Positions 43,857 to 52,751 of a stretch of DNA of 59,706 nt are shown piece by piece. Each line of letters opens with the position of its first letter. Within the stretch, counting starts at the first letter, position 1. The stretch lies in assembly GCA_039028975.1 (NCBI GenBank), contig JBCCHB010000107.1, positions 1 to 59,706 of the forward strand, in the 5' to 3' direction. The position numbers and the translations under genes were made by a program. The DNA comes from JAHBNG01 sp039028975. Its GTDB lineage: Bacteria; Chloroflexota; Anaerolineae; Caldilineales; Caldilineaceae. Under the pieces are notes generated by a model that ran no database searches, had not been told where the DNA came from, and saw nothing but the letters and a program-made list of their open reading frames with translations.

Positions 43857-44250
43857 AGCATAATCTTACAATTTGAATCAGGAGCCTATTATTAACTTGC
43901 TATCGGGCAGCTAGGTATGAGTAAGAAATTTTGGTTCTTTTGGAATCCATTTGGTTGACAACGAAAGGTTGAACGAACCATGAAGGGATTGAAGGAAATG
44001 AAGTTTTTGTTCGAGGGATTTTCGAATCTTCATGGTCTTCATTGACTTCATGGTTAATTTCTAGTCTGTCAACCACCTGAGATCCGAGTGAACCAGGAAA
44101 TTTTGTACTCAGATGGCCAGGATTTGTCAGATTTTGCTCTGGTCGATAGTCAAAATCTGAGTTTATCTGCGATATCTGAGTACGATCTAAAAAGTCTCCA
44201 GTAGTGAGCTACAAAATGAACTTTATTACTTTCGTGATTTTGCGGTTAGT
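43857..44250. other. Gene-free stretch with palindromic repeats
   Basis: Contains an AACCATGAAG (43976-43985)/CTTCATGGTT (44046-44055) inverted pair spaced 60 bases apart, then CTGTCAACCACCTGAGATC, the inverted copy of the 40284 repeat, then AT-rich words with ATCTGAGTACG. No gene is supported. Confidence 0.7.
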
Positions 44251-45090
44251 TCATTGCCTGGGACGGTACATCCGATCATGTGGTTTGGCATCACCCTCAT
44301 AGACCGGATAGAGCGCGGCAACTTTGGCTTTGGCTTCTTCAGGCCAGTCACTCGCCAGCGGTTGCGTCTTTGCCACCATCTGCGCCTTGACGCGGTCGGG
44401 CAGTGAAGCGTAATCGGGCTGGTACCAGAGGGTCAGGACCGTGCGCTGTTGCTCACTCTGATTGGCGTGGGCCGCGTGAAGCAGCCGTGCGTCACCGATA
44501 ACTAGATCGCCCGCTTTCATGGGGACATCGATCTCGTCGGTGCGCGGCTGAAACTCAGCTCTCTCTAGATTGTTGGCCCGCCCTAATTCTTCGCTGTGGG
44601 GCGCGGCAATCAGATCGTGGAGCGGATTATAGGCCGTATGAGAGCCGGGAATCACGCGCAAACAGCCATTCGAGACGGTTGTGTTGGTCAGATAGTACAT
44701 GCAGAAGACTTGCGGCGGTTTGGGGTCAAACATCTCTGGTTCTTCCCAAGCGAACCAATCGTAATGCCAGAAGAGCTGAGGACTGTGTGGCGGCTTGCTG
44801 ATCAGATAGCCGTCGGTGTAGGTGACCTGTGTGAACCCAAGCGTAGCCAACGCAGTCAGCGCGTTGGGCCACGCAACCAGATCGGCAAAGACCGGATCAG
44901 TCGTCTGCGAAAAACCAAACATGCTCCCCTGCGACTTAAATCGTGCCTTGTGTTCATCACTTTGGGTCTCCAACATGTGGTCAGCTGCATGACGAAGCCG
45001 GTTGAGCATATTGTCATCCAGAATGTCCGCAAATTGGCAGAACCCATAGGAAAAGAGCTGCGTGCGTTTGGCTTGATCGATCTGAGACAT
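44251..45090 (-). CDS. PhyH-family Fe(II) dioxygenase
   Basis: A 279-aa PhyH protein with HxD in QLFWHYDWFAWE, TVSNGCLRVIPGSH and the distal His in DARLLHAAHANQSEQQR. A near-identical copy of about 60 of its codons (SDEHKARFKSQGSMFGF through TQVTYTDG) is found as a fragment at 52213-52395, so this gene or a close paralog was the donor of that scar. It lies alone between repeats and an ATPase-nuclease gene. Confidence 0.92.
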   Translation of the reverse strand: MSQIDQAKRTQLFSYGFCQFADILDDNMLNRLRHAADHMLETQSDEHKARFKSQGSMFGFSQTTDPVFADLVAWPNALTALATLGFTQVTYTDGYLISKPPHSPQLFWHYDWFAWEEPEMFDPKPPQVFCMYYLTNTTVSNGCLRVIPGSHTAYNPLHDLIAAPHSEELGRANNLERAEFQPRTDEIDVPMKAGDLVIGDARLLHAAHANQSEQQRTVLTLWYQPDYASLPDRVKAQMVAKTQPLASDWPEEAKAKVAALYPVYEGDAKPHDRMYRPRQ

Positions 45091-45300
45091 TAACTTAGGC
45101 CCTTGCGAAAAATTATCGACAATTTAGTGTAGATGTTGGACGAAGCGACTTCACACTTGCTGCCGAAGGCCCCTTGTTTTGCCGCTTCGCATTAGGGCCG
45201 TCGTCCTGTTTGGTTACAGCCGCTCGCGGCCATCCGCCGCTTGCGGCGACGATGAAGGTGAAAAAGTAATAGTTCCTTTATTGGAGGGAACTTGCTCACT

Positions 45301-47112
45301 TCATGGGCTTACTTCTTGCCAGACGAGCCGCTCAAAACCCACACTCACCACAGCGTAGGTGCGCAATTTCAATGCTTGGCCATATTTTTGTTTGAGCGTT
45401 TTCCGGTAGTCTTGCAACTGCTCCCGCGCGTTCGCTAGTTCCTTTTTCACCATGGGTAGGCTTGCTAACTCACTAGGATCTGTATCCTGAATTCCCTTTC
45501 CAGTAAGCTTTGCATCGCCCAGCGACACATGCTTAAATTCAATCAAGAGGTCAAAGACGCTGTAGTGGCGCATCTCGGGACGGATCATCATGATCAGGTC
45601 GCCGTAGCGGCGCTGCAGCGTAGGCTCCGAATCCATGATGTAGAGGTTGTTGAAGTGGAGCAATGCCATAAAGAGTGTCTTCAACGTCAATTCATTAAAG
45701 TGTTGATAGTCACGGTTGTCGTAAATGGTCAAAAGATTCTTTTCGATAAACGTACACAGGGGGACGATGTCACCCTGGGCAAAGAAGGTATTGGCCACTA
45801 TTTTGGCTTCATCCAGTTCATTCGCGGTCCTGAAGGTCAGTTTCAAGATGCGCTCAGCATAGAGCCTTCGCATGACCAGATTAGGAATGCCCAAAACGAT
45901 CTGAGAATCGGCCTGTTTGTCGGCAATGGTCAATGCACCCAAGTAGCAGAGTAAAGTAGCCAATCTCTCACTCTGTTGCTCAGGGTTTAATAACTCTTGG
46001 ACACCCCACCGGTCATCTAGATCGGACACCGTGACCGCCGTCTCTTCACCGAGCACATCAGTGAGCAGCTGTTCACCTTTGGCATGGGCAGAGATGTAGA
46101 CCAGTTTGTTGTAGTCTGGGGCCATATTGGAATCGAGCATGTTTTGCGGGTACTCCCCAAAGCGCTGGATGTTACGCAGAAAGTGAAAGGTGAGGATCGG
46201 GTTATAGACCATCGACGCATCAGACACCTTGCCGCCAGGGAAATGAGTGACAAAGCGCGAGCCGTTGTAGAAGAGGCGCATCTGCTCCAGTGCCTCTTCT
46301 ACCTTGTTTGCTGGCATTTGACCTTCATCCACCATTCTATCAACCAGTGAACGAACTTCGGCTGCGGTGAATCCGCACAGGTCATTGAAGTAGGGCAACC
46401 AGGTAATATCTTCATTCACGTTCGCGCCGCTAGTCAAATCATTCATCACAACTGGTGAAACCCCAGTGATAAAGACTCGATCCATTCCGTCTCCAGAACC
46501 CGCCGCCTTGATATTTTTGAAGAGTGTTTTCAGTAAACCTTCACCGGACACCAACTCGTCATATCGCTTACGATTATCACGCTGGCGCCCCATCATGACT
46601 TCATTGGCGAAGTTATCATACTCATCAATAAACAGATAGAATTTGTATGGACTCCGCCGCACTGCAGCAATCACGGAATAAAAGGAGGCCAGGGCATCGT
46701 CAGGATTGATCCGAATTGTTGACGATAGCAACGTTGGATAATCATCTGCAAAAATGGCGATTTGTTCATTGATATGATTATAGAGCGAGGTACGGATTTC
46801 GTGAATAGTGCCATGGGACTCGACGGTCGAAAAATCCCACTTCATGACCAGAAATTTATTGTGCAGCGGAGTAGGATTTTTGCCAACGGAAAAGTCACCA
46901 AAGAGTCGTTCAAAATCATTAGATTTTGCGACATCATAGTAGTTCATCAGCGTTGAAAGCCACAGGCTTTTGCCATAACGGCGCGGTCGGAGAAAGAGGA
47001 GTTCTTTGCCCGCATCTTCCAGCAGTGGGATGCGGTCAGTGCGGTCAAAGTAAAGATAGTTTTCGGTAATCAATGCGAAAAAATCACGGATGGCATAGGG
47101 TAGTTTTAGCAT
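45301..47112 (-). CDS. AAA-ATPase-like/PD-(D/E)XK fusion (DUF1703 type)
   Basis: A protein of about 603 aa: an N-terminal AAA-ATPase-like domain with LLFLRPRRYGKSLWLSTLM as the P-loop (RRxGKS), Walker B FYLFIDEYDNFA and sensor VFITGVSPVVMNDL, followed by a C-terminal PD-(D/E)XK nuclease-like domain (YSVFDLLIEFKHVSLGDA). It is typical of the expanded PDDEXK_9-type families in Bacteroidota and Chloroflexota. Function is not established. I start at 47112 (MLKLPYAIRDF), the usual opening of the family. Confidence 0.88.
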   Translation of the reverse strand: MLKLPYAIRDFFALITENYLYFDRTDRIPLLEDAGKELLFLRPRRYGKSLWLSTLMNYYDVAKSNDFERLFGDFSVGKNPTPLHNKFLVMKWDFSTVESHGTIHEIRTSLYNHINEQIAIFADDYPTLLSSTIRINPDDALASFYSVIAAVRRSPYKFYLFIDEYDNFANEVMMGRQRDNRKRYDELVSGEGLLKTLFKNIKAAGSGDGMDRVFITGVSPVVMNDLTSGANVNEDITWLPYFNDLCGFTAAEVRSLVDRMVDEGQMPANKVEEALEQMRLFYNGSRFVTHFPGGKVSDASMVYNPILTFHFLRNIQRFGEYPQNMLDSNMAPDYNKLVYISAHAKGEQLLTDVLGEETAVTVSDLDDRWGVQELLNPEQQSERLATLLCYLGALTIADKQADSQIVLGIPNLVMRRLYAERILKLTFRTANELDEAKIVANTFFAQGDIVPLCTFIEKNLLTIYDNRDYQHFNELTLKTLFMALLHFNNLYIMDSEPTLQRRYGDLIMMIRPEMRHYSVFDLLIEFKHVSLGDAKLTGKGIQDTDPSELASLPMVKKELANAREQLQDYRKTLKQKYGQALKLRTYAVVSVGFERLVWQEVSP

Positions 47113-47175
47113 ACGCTTATTGTAACGCAAGCGGAGTATCTAGTAAACTCACCCATTGACACAGCCATTCCATCA

Positions 47176-47880
47176 CTACCCCTTTACCCCGCTGACCACA
47201 ACTCCCTGAATAAAGTAGCGCTGGGCAAAAAAGAAGAGAATCAGGCAGGGGAGCATCACTAAAATCGACACCGCCATCAGGTGCGACCATGTACGCACCG
47301 GGCCAAATCAGGCACCACTGGTCTGTTGACGATAGAACTGCATGGCGATGGCCAGAGTATGTTTCTGGGGCGAGTTGAGATAGATAATAGGCGCTAGAAA
47401 GTCGTTCCACTGTTCGAGGAATGTGAAAATGGAGACCGTGGCCAAGGCCGGTTTGGACAGCGGCAAGACAATGCGCCAATAAATACCCAACGTGCTACAG
47501 CCGTCAATGCGCGCGGCGTCATCCATCTCGCGTGGGATGGAGAGAAAGAACTGGCGCAGGAGGAAGATATAGAAGGCCCCCAAGCCTAAGAAATTGGGCA
47601 CAATGAGGGGCAAGAAGGAATCGCTCCAACCCAGTTTGTTGAAAAGGATATAGGTCGGAATCAGGGTGACGTGATAGGGGATCATCATCGTGGCCAAAAC
47701 CAGAATGAAGAGAGGGTCACGCCAGCGAAAGCGCATACGGGCAAAGGCAAAAGCAGCCAGCGACGCACTCAACAGTCGGCCACTGATGACGGAAATGGTG
47801 ATGATTAACGTGTTCTGTAAAGCAAGAAAGAAAGGAAAGCGAACGAGGGCTTCCACATAAATCTGTAGGGGAAAGAGCAA
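47176..47880 (-). pseudogene. Sugar ABC permease (MalG type), truncated and TGA-interrupted
   Basis: The frame shows the C-terminal two thirds of a carbohydrate ABC transporter permease: LQNTLIITISVISGRLLSAS, the EAA-loop REMDDAARIDGCSTLGIYWRI and FLEQWNDFLAPIIYL. TGA at 47308-47310 interrupts it, but the same frame goes on to TWSHLMAVSILVMLP and the classic FFFAQRYFIQGVVVSGVKG end at 47176. The N-terminus is cut near 47880-47950, where a TPR relic begins on the other strand. It is inactive unless the stop is an error. Confidence 0.85.
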
Positions 47881-47950
47881 TCCATCACCGATTTTGATTA
47901 TATCACACTGCCTGCTATGGACAAACCGCTCCCAAAGTGACAGTGCAAGA

Positions 47951-48127
47951 AGAGTCAATGCTCCATTTCTAACTCGTTCTGCCTACTGCTTATGGTTACT
48001 CGGTTTTCAAGATCAAGCAAAACAACGTGCAGCTAAAGGGCTAGAACTCGGGCGTAAACTCGCTCCAGGAAATCTAGTTGTCTTGCTTCACCAAAAACTT
48101 TTCAACGCAACTTGTAAGCCCACATGA
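47951..48127 (+). pseudogene. TPR relic of a large AAA/cyclase-type regulator
   Basis: The plus strand reads AYCLWLLGFQDQAKQRAAKG, then LELGRKLAPGNLVVLLHQKL, closely like the TPR units of LuxR/adenylate-cyclase AAA proteins common in Chloroflexota. It is only about 50 residues, ends at 48127, and has no domain partners, so it is a fragment captured at the rearrangement point next to the truncated permease. Confidence 0.55.
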
Positions 48128-48336
48128 CCTTGTCAGATGGCCATTCTAGCTTAACGCCGTCAGCACAGATTCGACTTTTTCTTCTGTTTCACCTATCCTG
48201 TTACCCAAGGGAGATTCTTTCTGGCGAAATGGTTGATTGGTATCTTCATTTCTGCCACAGGTTCTTCCTTTTCCCTATTTCTCTTTCTGCAATTATCTCT
48301 ATCTTATCCTATGGAGCCATTCCGAAAAGAGGTTTT

Positions 48337-50370
48337 ATGGCTTTTGTGACATCGGTTATTGTCGGCACCGTTGTGGGTGGTGTCGGGACTTTACTCCATC
48401 AGAACTCTTCACACACACGGTTAGTAGATAAACTTATACAAATCTCGCATAAAGAGGGAATGGATTCGACTGACAAACCAATGGATCGTCCAGTTGATGA
48501 GAGTCTCGTCCTGAGGAAAAAGACGCCCATCAAGGTTATTCGTCGGAATTTGGTGGTGGCCGTTGTTTCATCAGGACTTGCGTATGCAGGAACTGTCTAT
48601 GCACCGCTGGCATTACTGAGTGTTCCCGGACTCCTCTACTGTCTATGGCCTTTTTACCAAAATACCTACCATTTACTCCGTGCTGGACAAGTTGGAATTG
48701 ATACCCTCGTGTTGTTAATGATAATAGGATGTCTTTTCTATGGAGAATTTTTGATAAGTGGCATTACCTTTGTCATTGCGTATCTTGCACGTGCACTTCA
48801 AGTAAAAGTCACAGAATCATACAAAAATGAGTTGCTCACTATTTTTACCGAACTGCCAAATACGGTATGGGTGCGTCTTGAGGACGGGATTGAGATATCT
48901 ATGTCTGCCCAAGATATCAAGATGGGTGATGAGCTTGTTGTTCATGCGGGCGAGATCGTTCCTGCCGACGGCCAGATTATCGAGGGGATGGCAAGCGTTG
49001 ATCAACACATCTTGACGGGTGAAGCAGCCCCCGTAGACCGTAGCCAAGGAGAAGACGTATTTGCATTAACGACAGTTCTCTCTGGACGGATTGTGATTCG
49101 GGTTGAATGTGCAGGCGACGAGACCGCCGCTGCAAATATTGCACAGATTTTGAACAGAACGATTGAATTTAAATCGACGGTCGAGTTGCGTGCCGCAGAA
49201 TTGTCCGATCAAACCGCTATGCCCACACTAGCACTCTCAACCCTTGCTATCCCTTTCTTGGGGGCTTATAGTGCCGTCGCCTTACTTGCCAGCCATTTCC
49301 GATATAAAGTCCTGTTAATCACGCCAATCAGCATCCTCGTTTTTTTCCGTTCTGCGTCCCAACATGGGATTCTTGTGAAAGATGGTCGCTCTCTTGACCT
49401 TGCAAAGCAAGTGGACACGATTGTCTTTGATAAAACGGGAACCTTAACCGATGAACAGCCAGCTGTCGGGCAGATTTACACATTAGGAGAGCATACCGAA
49501 GAGTGTGTGCTTCGATATGCTGCCGCAGCGGAATCTTGGCAGACTCATCCAATCGCCAAAGCCATTTGTCACGAAGCGAATGATAGAGAGATAGAACTAC
49601 CAATAATTGATGATGCCGATTACCATGTTGGGTTTGGACTCTCTGTGACAATGGAAGGCAAACGGATTCTGGTGGGTAGCGTTCGTTTTATGGAGATGAA
49701 CGGGGTTGCCATTCCAGAAAATCTCAACGAGGCTCAGACAATTTGTCACTCACAAGGACACTCGCTGGTAATGGTTGCTATAGATAGGCAAATGGTTGGT
49801 GGCATTGAACTGCTACCCTCTTTGCGTCCCGAAACTCATGCATTGATTCAGCAATTGCGGCAGCGCAAGCAGATTAAGCAAATCGTCCTGATTTCTGGCG
49901 ATCATCAGCGACCAACACAGGTATTGGCAGAGCGTTTAGGCATTGACCAATGGCATGCGCAAACTTTGCCAGAGCAAAAAGCAGAGAAAATCGAGCAGCT
50001 AAAACAGGCTGGTCACTATGTATGTTATGTGGGAGATGGCATTAATGATGCCATTGCAATGAAAACATCACATGTCTCTGTCTCTTTGCGTGATGCTTCA
50101 ACATTGGCGATGGACACTGCACAAATCATTTTGCTAAACGGCGGATTAAGTAGGCTTGATAAGATATTTGAATTAGCACAAAGATTCCATTCTAATACCG
50201 ACAGAACATTTGGATTGCAGCTTGCATCAACGATGGTTGGTGCGGGTGGTGTATTGTTGTTTGGTTTCGGCATACATTATGCAATGATTGCTGGCTGGGT
50301 TGGGTTAGGCGCCGGGCTGTTCAATGCAATGATGCCATTGTTGGAATCAACACATAAACAAAAAAATTGA
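48337..50370 (+). CDS. P1B-like P-type ATPase lacking the CPC motif (copy 1)
   Basis: A 677-aa membrane P-type ATPase with P1B soluble domains: actuator HILTGEAAPVDR, phosphorylation site IVFDKTGTLTDEQP (Asp365), ESWQTHPIAKAI (the HP motif of P1B), ISGDHQRPT and GDGINDAIAM. In TM6 the metal-binding CPC is absent: a gap-free alignment to ACPCAxxxATP gives HFRYKVLLITP (His320-Lys324). No N-terminal HMA domain is present. I start at 48337 (MAFVTSVIVG) because AAGAGG precedes it; the frame opens at 48124. The ion is unknown. A paralog lies at 56853. The region appears more AT-rich than the first 45 kb. Confidence 0.9.
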   Translation: MAFVTSVIVGTVVGGVGTLLHQNSSHTRLVDKLIQISHKEGMDSTDKPMDRPVDESLVLRKKTPIKVIRRNLVVAVVSSGLAYAGTVYAPLALLSVPGLLYCLWPFYQNTYHLLRAGQVGIDTLVLLMIIGCLFYGEFLISGITFVIAYLARALQVKVTESYKNELLTIFTELPNTVWVRLEDGIEISMSAQDIKMGDELVVHAGEIVPADGQIIEGMASVDQHILTGEAAPVDRSQGEDVFALTTVLSGRIVIRVECAGDETAAANIAQILNRTIEFKSTVELRAAELSDQTAMPTLALSTLAIPFLGAYSAVALLASHFRYKVLLITPISILVFFRSASQHGILVKDGRSLDLAKQVDTIVFDKTGTLTDEQPAVGQIYTLGEHTEECVLRYAAAAESWQTHPIAKAICHEANDREIELPIIDDADYHVGFGLSVTMEGKRILVGSVRFMEMNGVAIPENLNEAQTICHSQGHSLVMVAIDRQMVGGIELLPSLRPETHALIQQLRQRKQIKQIVLISGDHQRPTQVLAERLGIDQWHAQTLPEQKAEKIEQLKQAGHYVCYVGDGINDAIAMKTSHVSVSLRDASTLAMDTAQIILLNGGLSRLDKIFELAQRFHSNTDRTFGLQLASTMVGAGGVLLFGFGIHYAMIAGWVGLGAGLFNAMMPLLESTHKQKN

Positions 50371-50392
50371 ATAAAACCTATCAATATTTGTG

Positions 50393-50465
50393 TCTGCTCA
50401 ATAAATCGGCTAGCACGGATTCGATATTTCAAACCGCTACGATATATTGCCAACTATTGAGCAGA
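50393..50465. repeat. 11-bp inverted repeat between convergent genes
   Basis: TCTGCTCAATA (50393-50403) and TATTGAGCAGA (50455-50465) are perfect complements between the convergent ATPase and monooxygenase genes, with two ACGATAT-like words inside. It could end transcription of either gene, but the loop is long. Confidence 0.7.
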
Positions 50466-50475
50466 TACGATATTT

Positions 50476-51921
50476 TTACGTTGCGTTCCACTTCAAGAAA
50501 TCACGCACTGTATCCATATACTCTGTACGGTCATGATTGCGTAACACAGCACCACACATACGTGCTGGATCACCCAAGAAGTAATATTCATAGTGGGTTT
50601 GACGTGCGCCAAAGGCTGACAGTGCCGTGTCCCATGCCAGACGAAACAGAGGGATACGGTCCTTGGCCTCTTGAGTTGCACTCTGGTAATAGCGTGAAAT
50701 TTCCTCAGCCAAAGGGCCATTGACATCGGCCTCTGTCGGCACGGCGACCAAACCGCTTGCACCGATTTGGCGTACACTTTCGATCATCTTGGGATAGAGC
50801 CTGGGATAGATATTGCGTGCTGCATCCAGCGGAGCCTTTGCTGGCGTCATGACACCATACTCGTTGAGCGTCGCCTGTTGCTCCGCCGCAAACCGGAATG
50901 CCTTCATCATCTCCAAGTTGACCCAAATGTCAGCCACTTTTTCCTGGACATGTAGGAAGCCCTCGATACCAATCGAGTCAGTCATCAGTGAAATTAAACC
51001 CAGAATGAATTCGATTTTGGCAATACTTTTGCAGACTACTTGATGTCCCATATGCCAGATCGTGTCTGTGGCAGTGTAGGCTTTGTTGCAAATCTCGACA
51101 TCCTGATAAAGGAAAACCCGTTCCCAAGGCACAAAGACATCATCAAAGAAGACGACAGCATCCATTTCTTCGTAGCGCGATCCCAGTGGATGATCATAGG
51201 TAGCGAGATCATAGTCAAAGGTCTCGCGACACTGGAATTTTAGTCCGTCAGTGTTGTTGGGGATGGCAAACCCAAAGGCATAGGGTGTGCCATCCTCTGG
51301 AATGCTCGACATTGTTGAAGGAAAGACCAAGATTTCGTCCGAGATGGGTCGTGTCGCCAACATACGTGCCCCACGCACAACAATCCCTGCATCGGTTTCC
51401 TTTTTGACGCGTGCTGCCAAGAAGGGGTCCACCTGTTCTGTAACACTCACTGCGCGGTTGACCTGCGGATTGATCTGTGTATGTGTAAGCGACAGGTCAT
51501 TTTCACTCATATACTTGTGGTAGGCGCGCATGTTGTCGGCAAATTCGCTATTCTGCGAAGTCAAAAAATCAGCACTACCTGCGTAACTTGCCATCGCACG
51601 ATTGAGGTAGTCTGGCATCCGTCCCATCATACCCTGAGTATAGGCTGCCCGCAGATGCATGGCATCACCAATGCGAGTTAGTTCCTGCTGGGTGCGTGGG
51701 ATCATGTACGTGATGGGTGTTGACGTACCACTCAGGTCCGAATCATAGAGACACACATCTTTGTGTTCCCACTGATGGTCATAGAGACTGGCAATCGTTT
51801 CAACACTATTCTTGATGCCTGGTTCGGTTGTGATATCCTCGACCTTTTTGCCACGATGATAGAGTGCGGGTGGCTGTTCTTGAAAGCGTTGAATGACCTG
51901 TTCGGCGGTTCGTGCTGGCAT
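50476..51921 (-). CDS. 4-hydroxyphenylacetate 3-monooxygenase-like flavin oxygenase (HpaB type)
   Basis: A 481-aa protein of the HpaB/PvcC FADH2-dependent hydroxylase family with an acyl-CoA-dehydrogenase-like fold. Visible marks: RAAYTQGMMGRMPDYLNRA, LSLTHTQINPQVNR, FDDVFVPWERVFLY, GHQVVCKSIAKIEFILGL and the C-terminal RLAWDTALSAFGARQTHYE. Family members ortho-hydroxylate phenols using FADH2 from a separate reductase, which is not present here. It stands alone, convergent with the P-type ATPase. Confidence 0.92.
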   Translation of the reverse strand: MPARTAEQVIQRFQEQPPALYHRGKKVEDITTEPGIKNSVETIASLYDHQWEHKDVCLYDSDLSGTSTPITYMIPRTQQELTRIGDAMHLRAAYTQGMMGRMPDYLNRAMASYAGSADFLTSQNSEFADNMRAYHKYMSENDLSLTHTQINPQVNRAVSVTEQVDPFLAARVKKETDAGIVVRGARMLATRPISDEILVFPSTMSSIPEDGTPYAFGFAIPNNTDGLKFQCRETFDYDLATYDHPLGSRYEEMDAVVFFDDVFVPWERVFLYQDVEICNKAYTATDTIWHMGHQVVCKSIAKIEFILGLISLMTDSIGIEGFLHVQEKVADIWVNLEMMKAFRFAAEQQATLNEYGVMTPAKAPLDAARNIYPRLYPKMIESVRQIGASGLVAVPTEADVNGPLAEEISRYYQSATQEAKDRIPLFRLAWDTALSAFGARQTHYEYYFLGDPARMCGAVLRNHDRTEYMDTVRDFLKWNAT

Positions 51922-52212
51922 GGTATTGGCTCCGTGTCGCAGGTTGCAGGTCGCAAGTTGCGGATATCAACCCACTTTAAAAATCTATCATTGACTGCCC
52001 TACAATCATTAATATTACACCAGTGCCAGCTAGTTTAACAACAAGGGGGCGTCTGCTGTGACGACGTCGAACACCCCATCACAAAAATCGTCCGACCCAA
52101 TTTATCGAGATGGTTGGGTACTGGGCAAATGAATCCGAGGTGACGAACGCTGCATACCGAGAATTCATGGCAGAATCACAAATTAGGGGCGAACAGGTTA
52201 TGATTGTCGGGT

Positions 52213-52395
52213 CAGCCATCGGTATACGTGACCTGCGTGAAACCGAGTGTAGCCAGGGCGGCCAGCGCGTTGGGCCACGCAACCAGATCGGCAAAGACCG
52301 GATCAGTCGTCTGCGAAAAGCCAAACATGCTGCCCTGCGACTTAAATCGCACCTTGTGTTCATCACTTTGGGTGTTCAGCATCTGGTCCGTGGCC
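52213..52395 (-). pseudogene. PhyH fragment duplicated from the 44251 gene
   Basis: The minus strand encodes SDEHKVRFKSQGSMFGFSQT, then DPVFADLVAWPNALAALATL and TQVTYTDG followed by a stop. This matches an internal segment of the PhyH gene at 44251-45090 with only a few changes, also at the base level. Both ends break abruptly: the right end joins an ABC permease N-terminus near 52395, the left end joins unrelated sequence near 52213. Confidence 0.85.
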
Positions 52396-52635
52396 AAGGC
52401 GGTTTGGAAAGTGGTAAAACAACACGCCAATATAGTTGTTCCAACGGATGTTGCTTGGAATCCAAACGGTCGGCACCTGAAAAATTTCGTACTCATCTTT
52501 GAGGAAGCTGGAAAGCATCCACAAAAAAGGGATCATGAGCAGAATGCCGATAGAGACCAGCAACCCATAGAGGATGAGCTTGAGGAGCGCATCGCGGATG
52601 CTGCGCCGTGGATGCCAGGCCTCTTTTTTATTCAT
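52396..52635 (-). pseudogene. Sugar ABC permease (MalG type), N-terminal fragment
   Basis: It starts MNKKEAWHPRRSIRDALLKL at 52635. The first membrane helix (LILYGLLVSIGILLMIPFLW) and the family motif VPTVWIPSNIRWNNYIGVLF follow, then the frame runs into the PhyH fragment. Only about 75 residues remain. It overlaps in homology with the start of the other permease relic at 47880 but differs in sequence (NYIGVLF against IYVEALV), so the two are pieces of different permeases. Confidence 0.8.
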
Positions 52636-52751
52636 TCTTGATGAAGGACAAAATTTTGAGCTTATTCGTCCTCGTGAAGGTGTTTTGACGACGTTGACAC
52701 CCGGTGCTATTATCAAGGTCTTATATAGAACTTCAAGGGGAGGAGAATCTA

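Noticed and set aside
51937..51963. TCGCAGGTTGCAGGTCGCAAGTTG direct repeat as an attachment site
   Set aside because: Short imperfect repeat of a type common in intergenic DNA; no integrase or second copy at a distance.
52110..52215. Formylglycine-generating-enzyme-like piece (EVTNAAYREFM)
   Set aside because: Only about 12 residues resemble the family; the flanking residues do not, and the frame crosses the antisense PhyH fragment. Too little to claim.
47176..52635. Both permease fragments as one gene split by a 4.6-kb insertion
   Set aside because: Order and strand fit, but the two fragments overlap in homology with different residues, so they come from different permeases.
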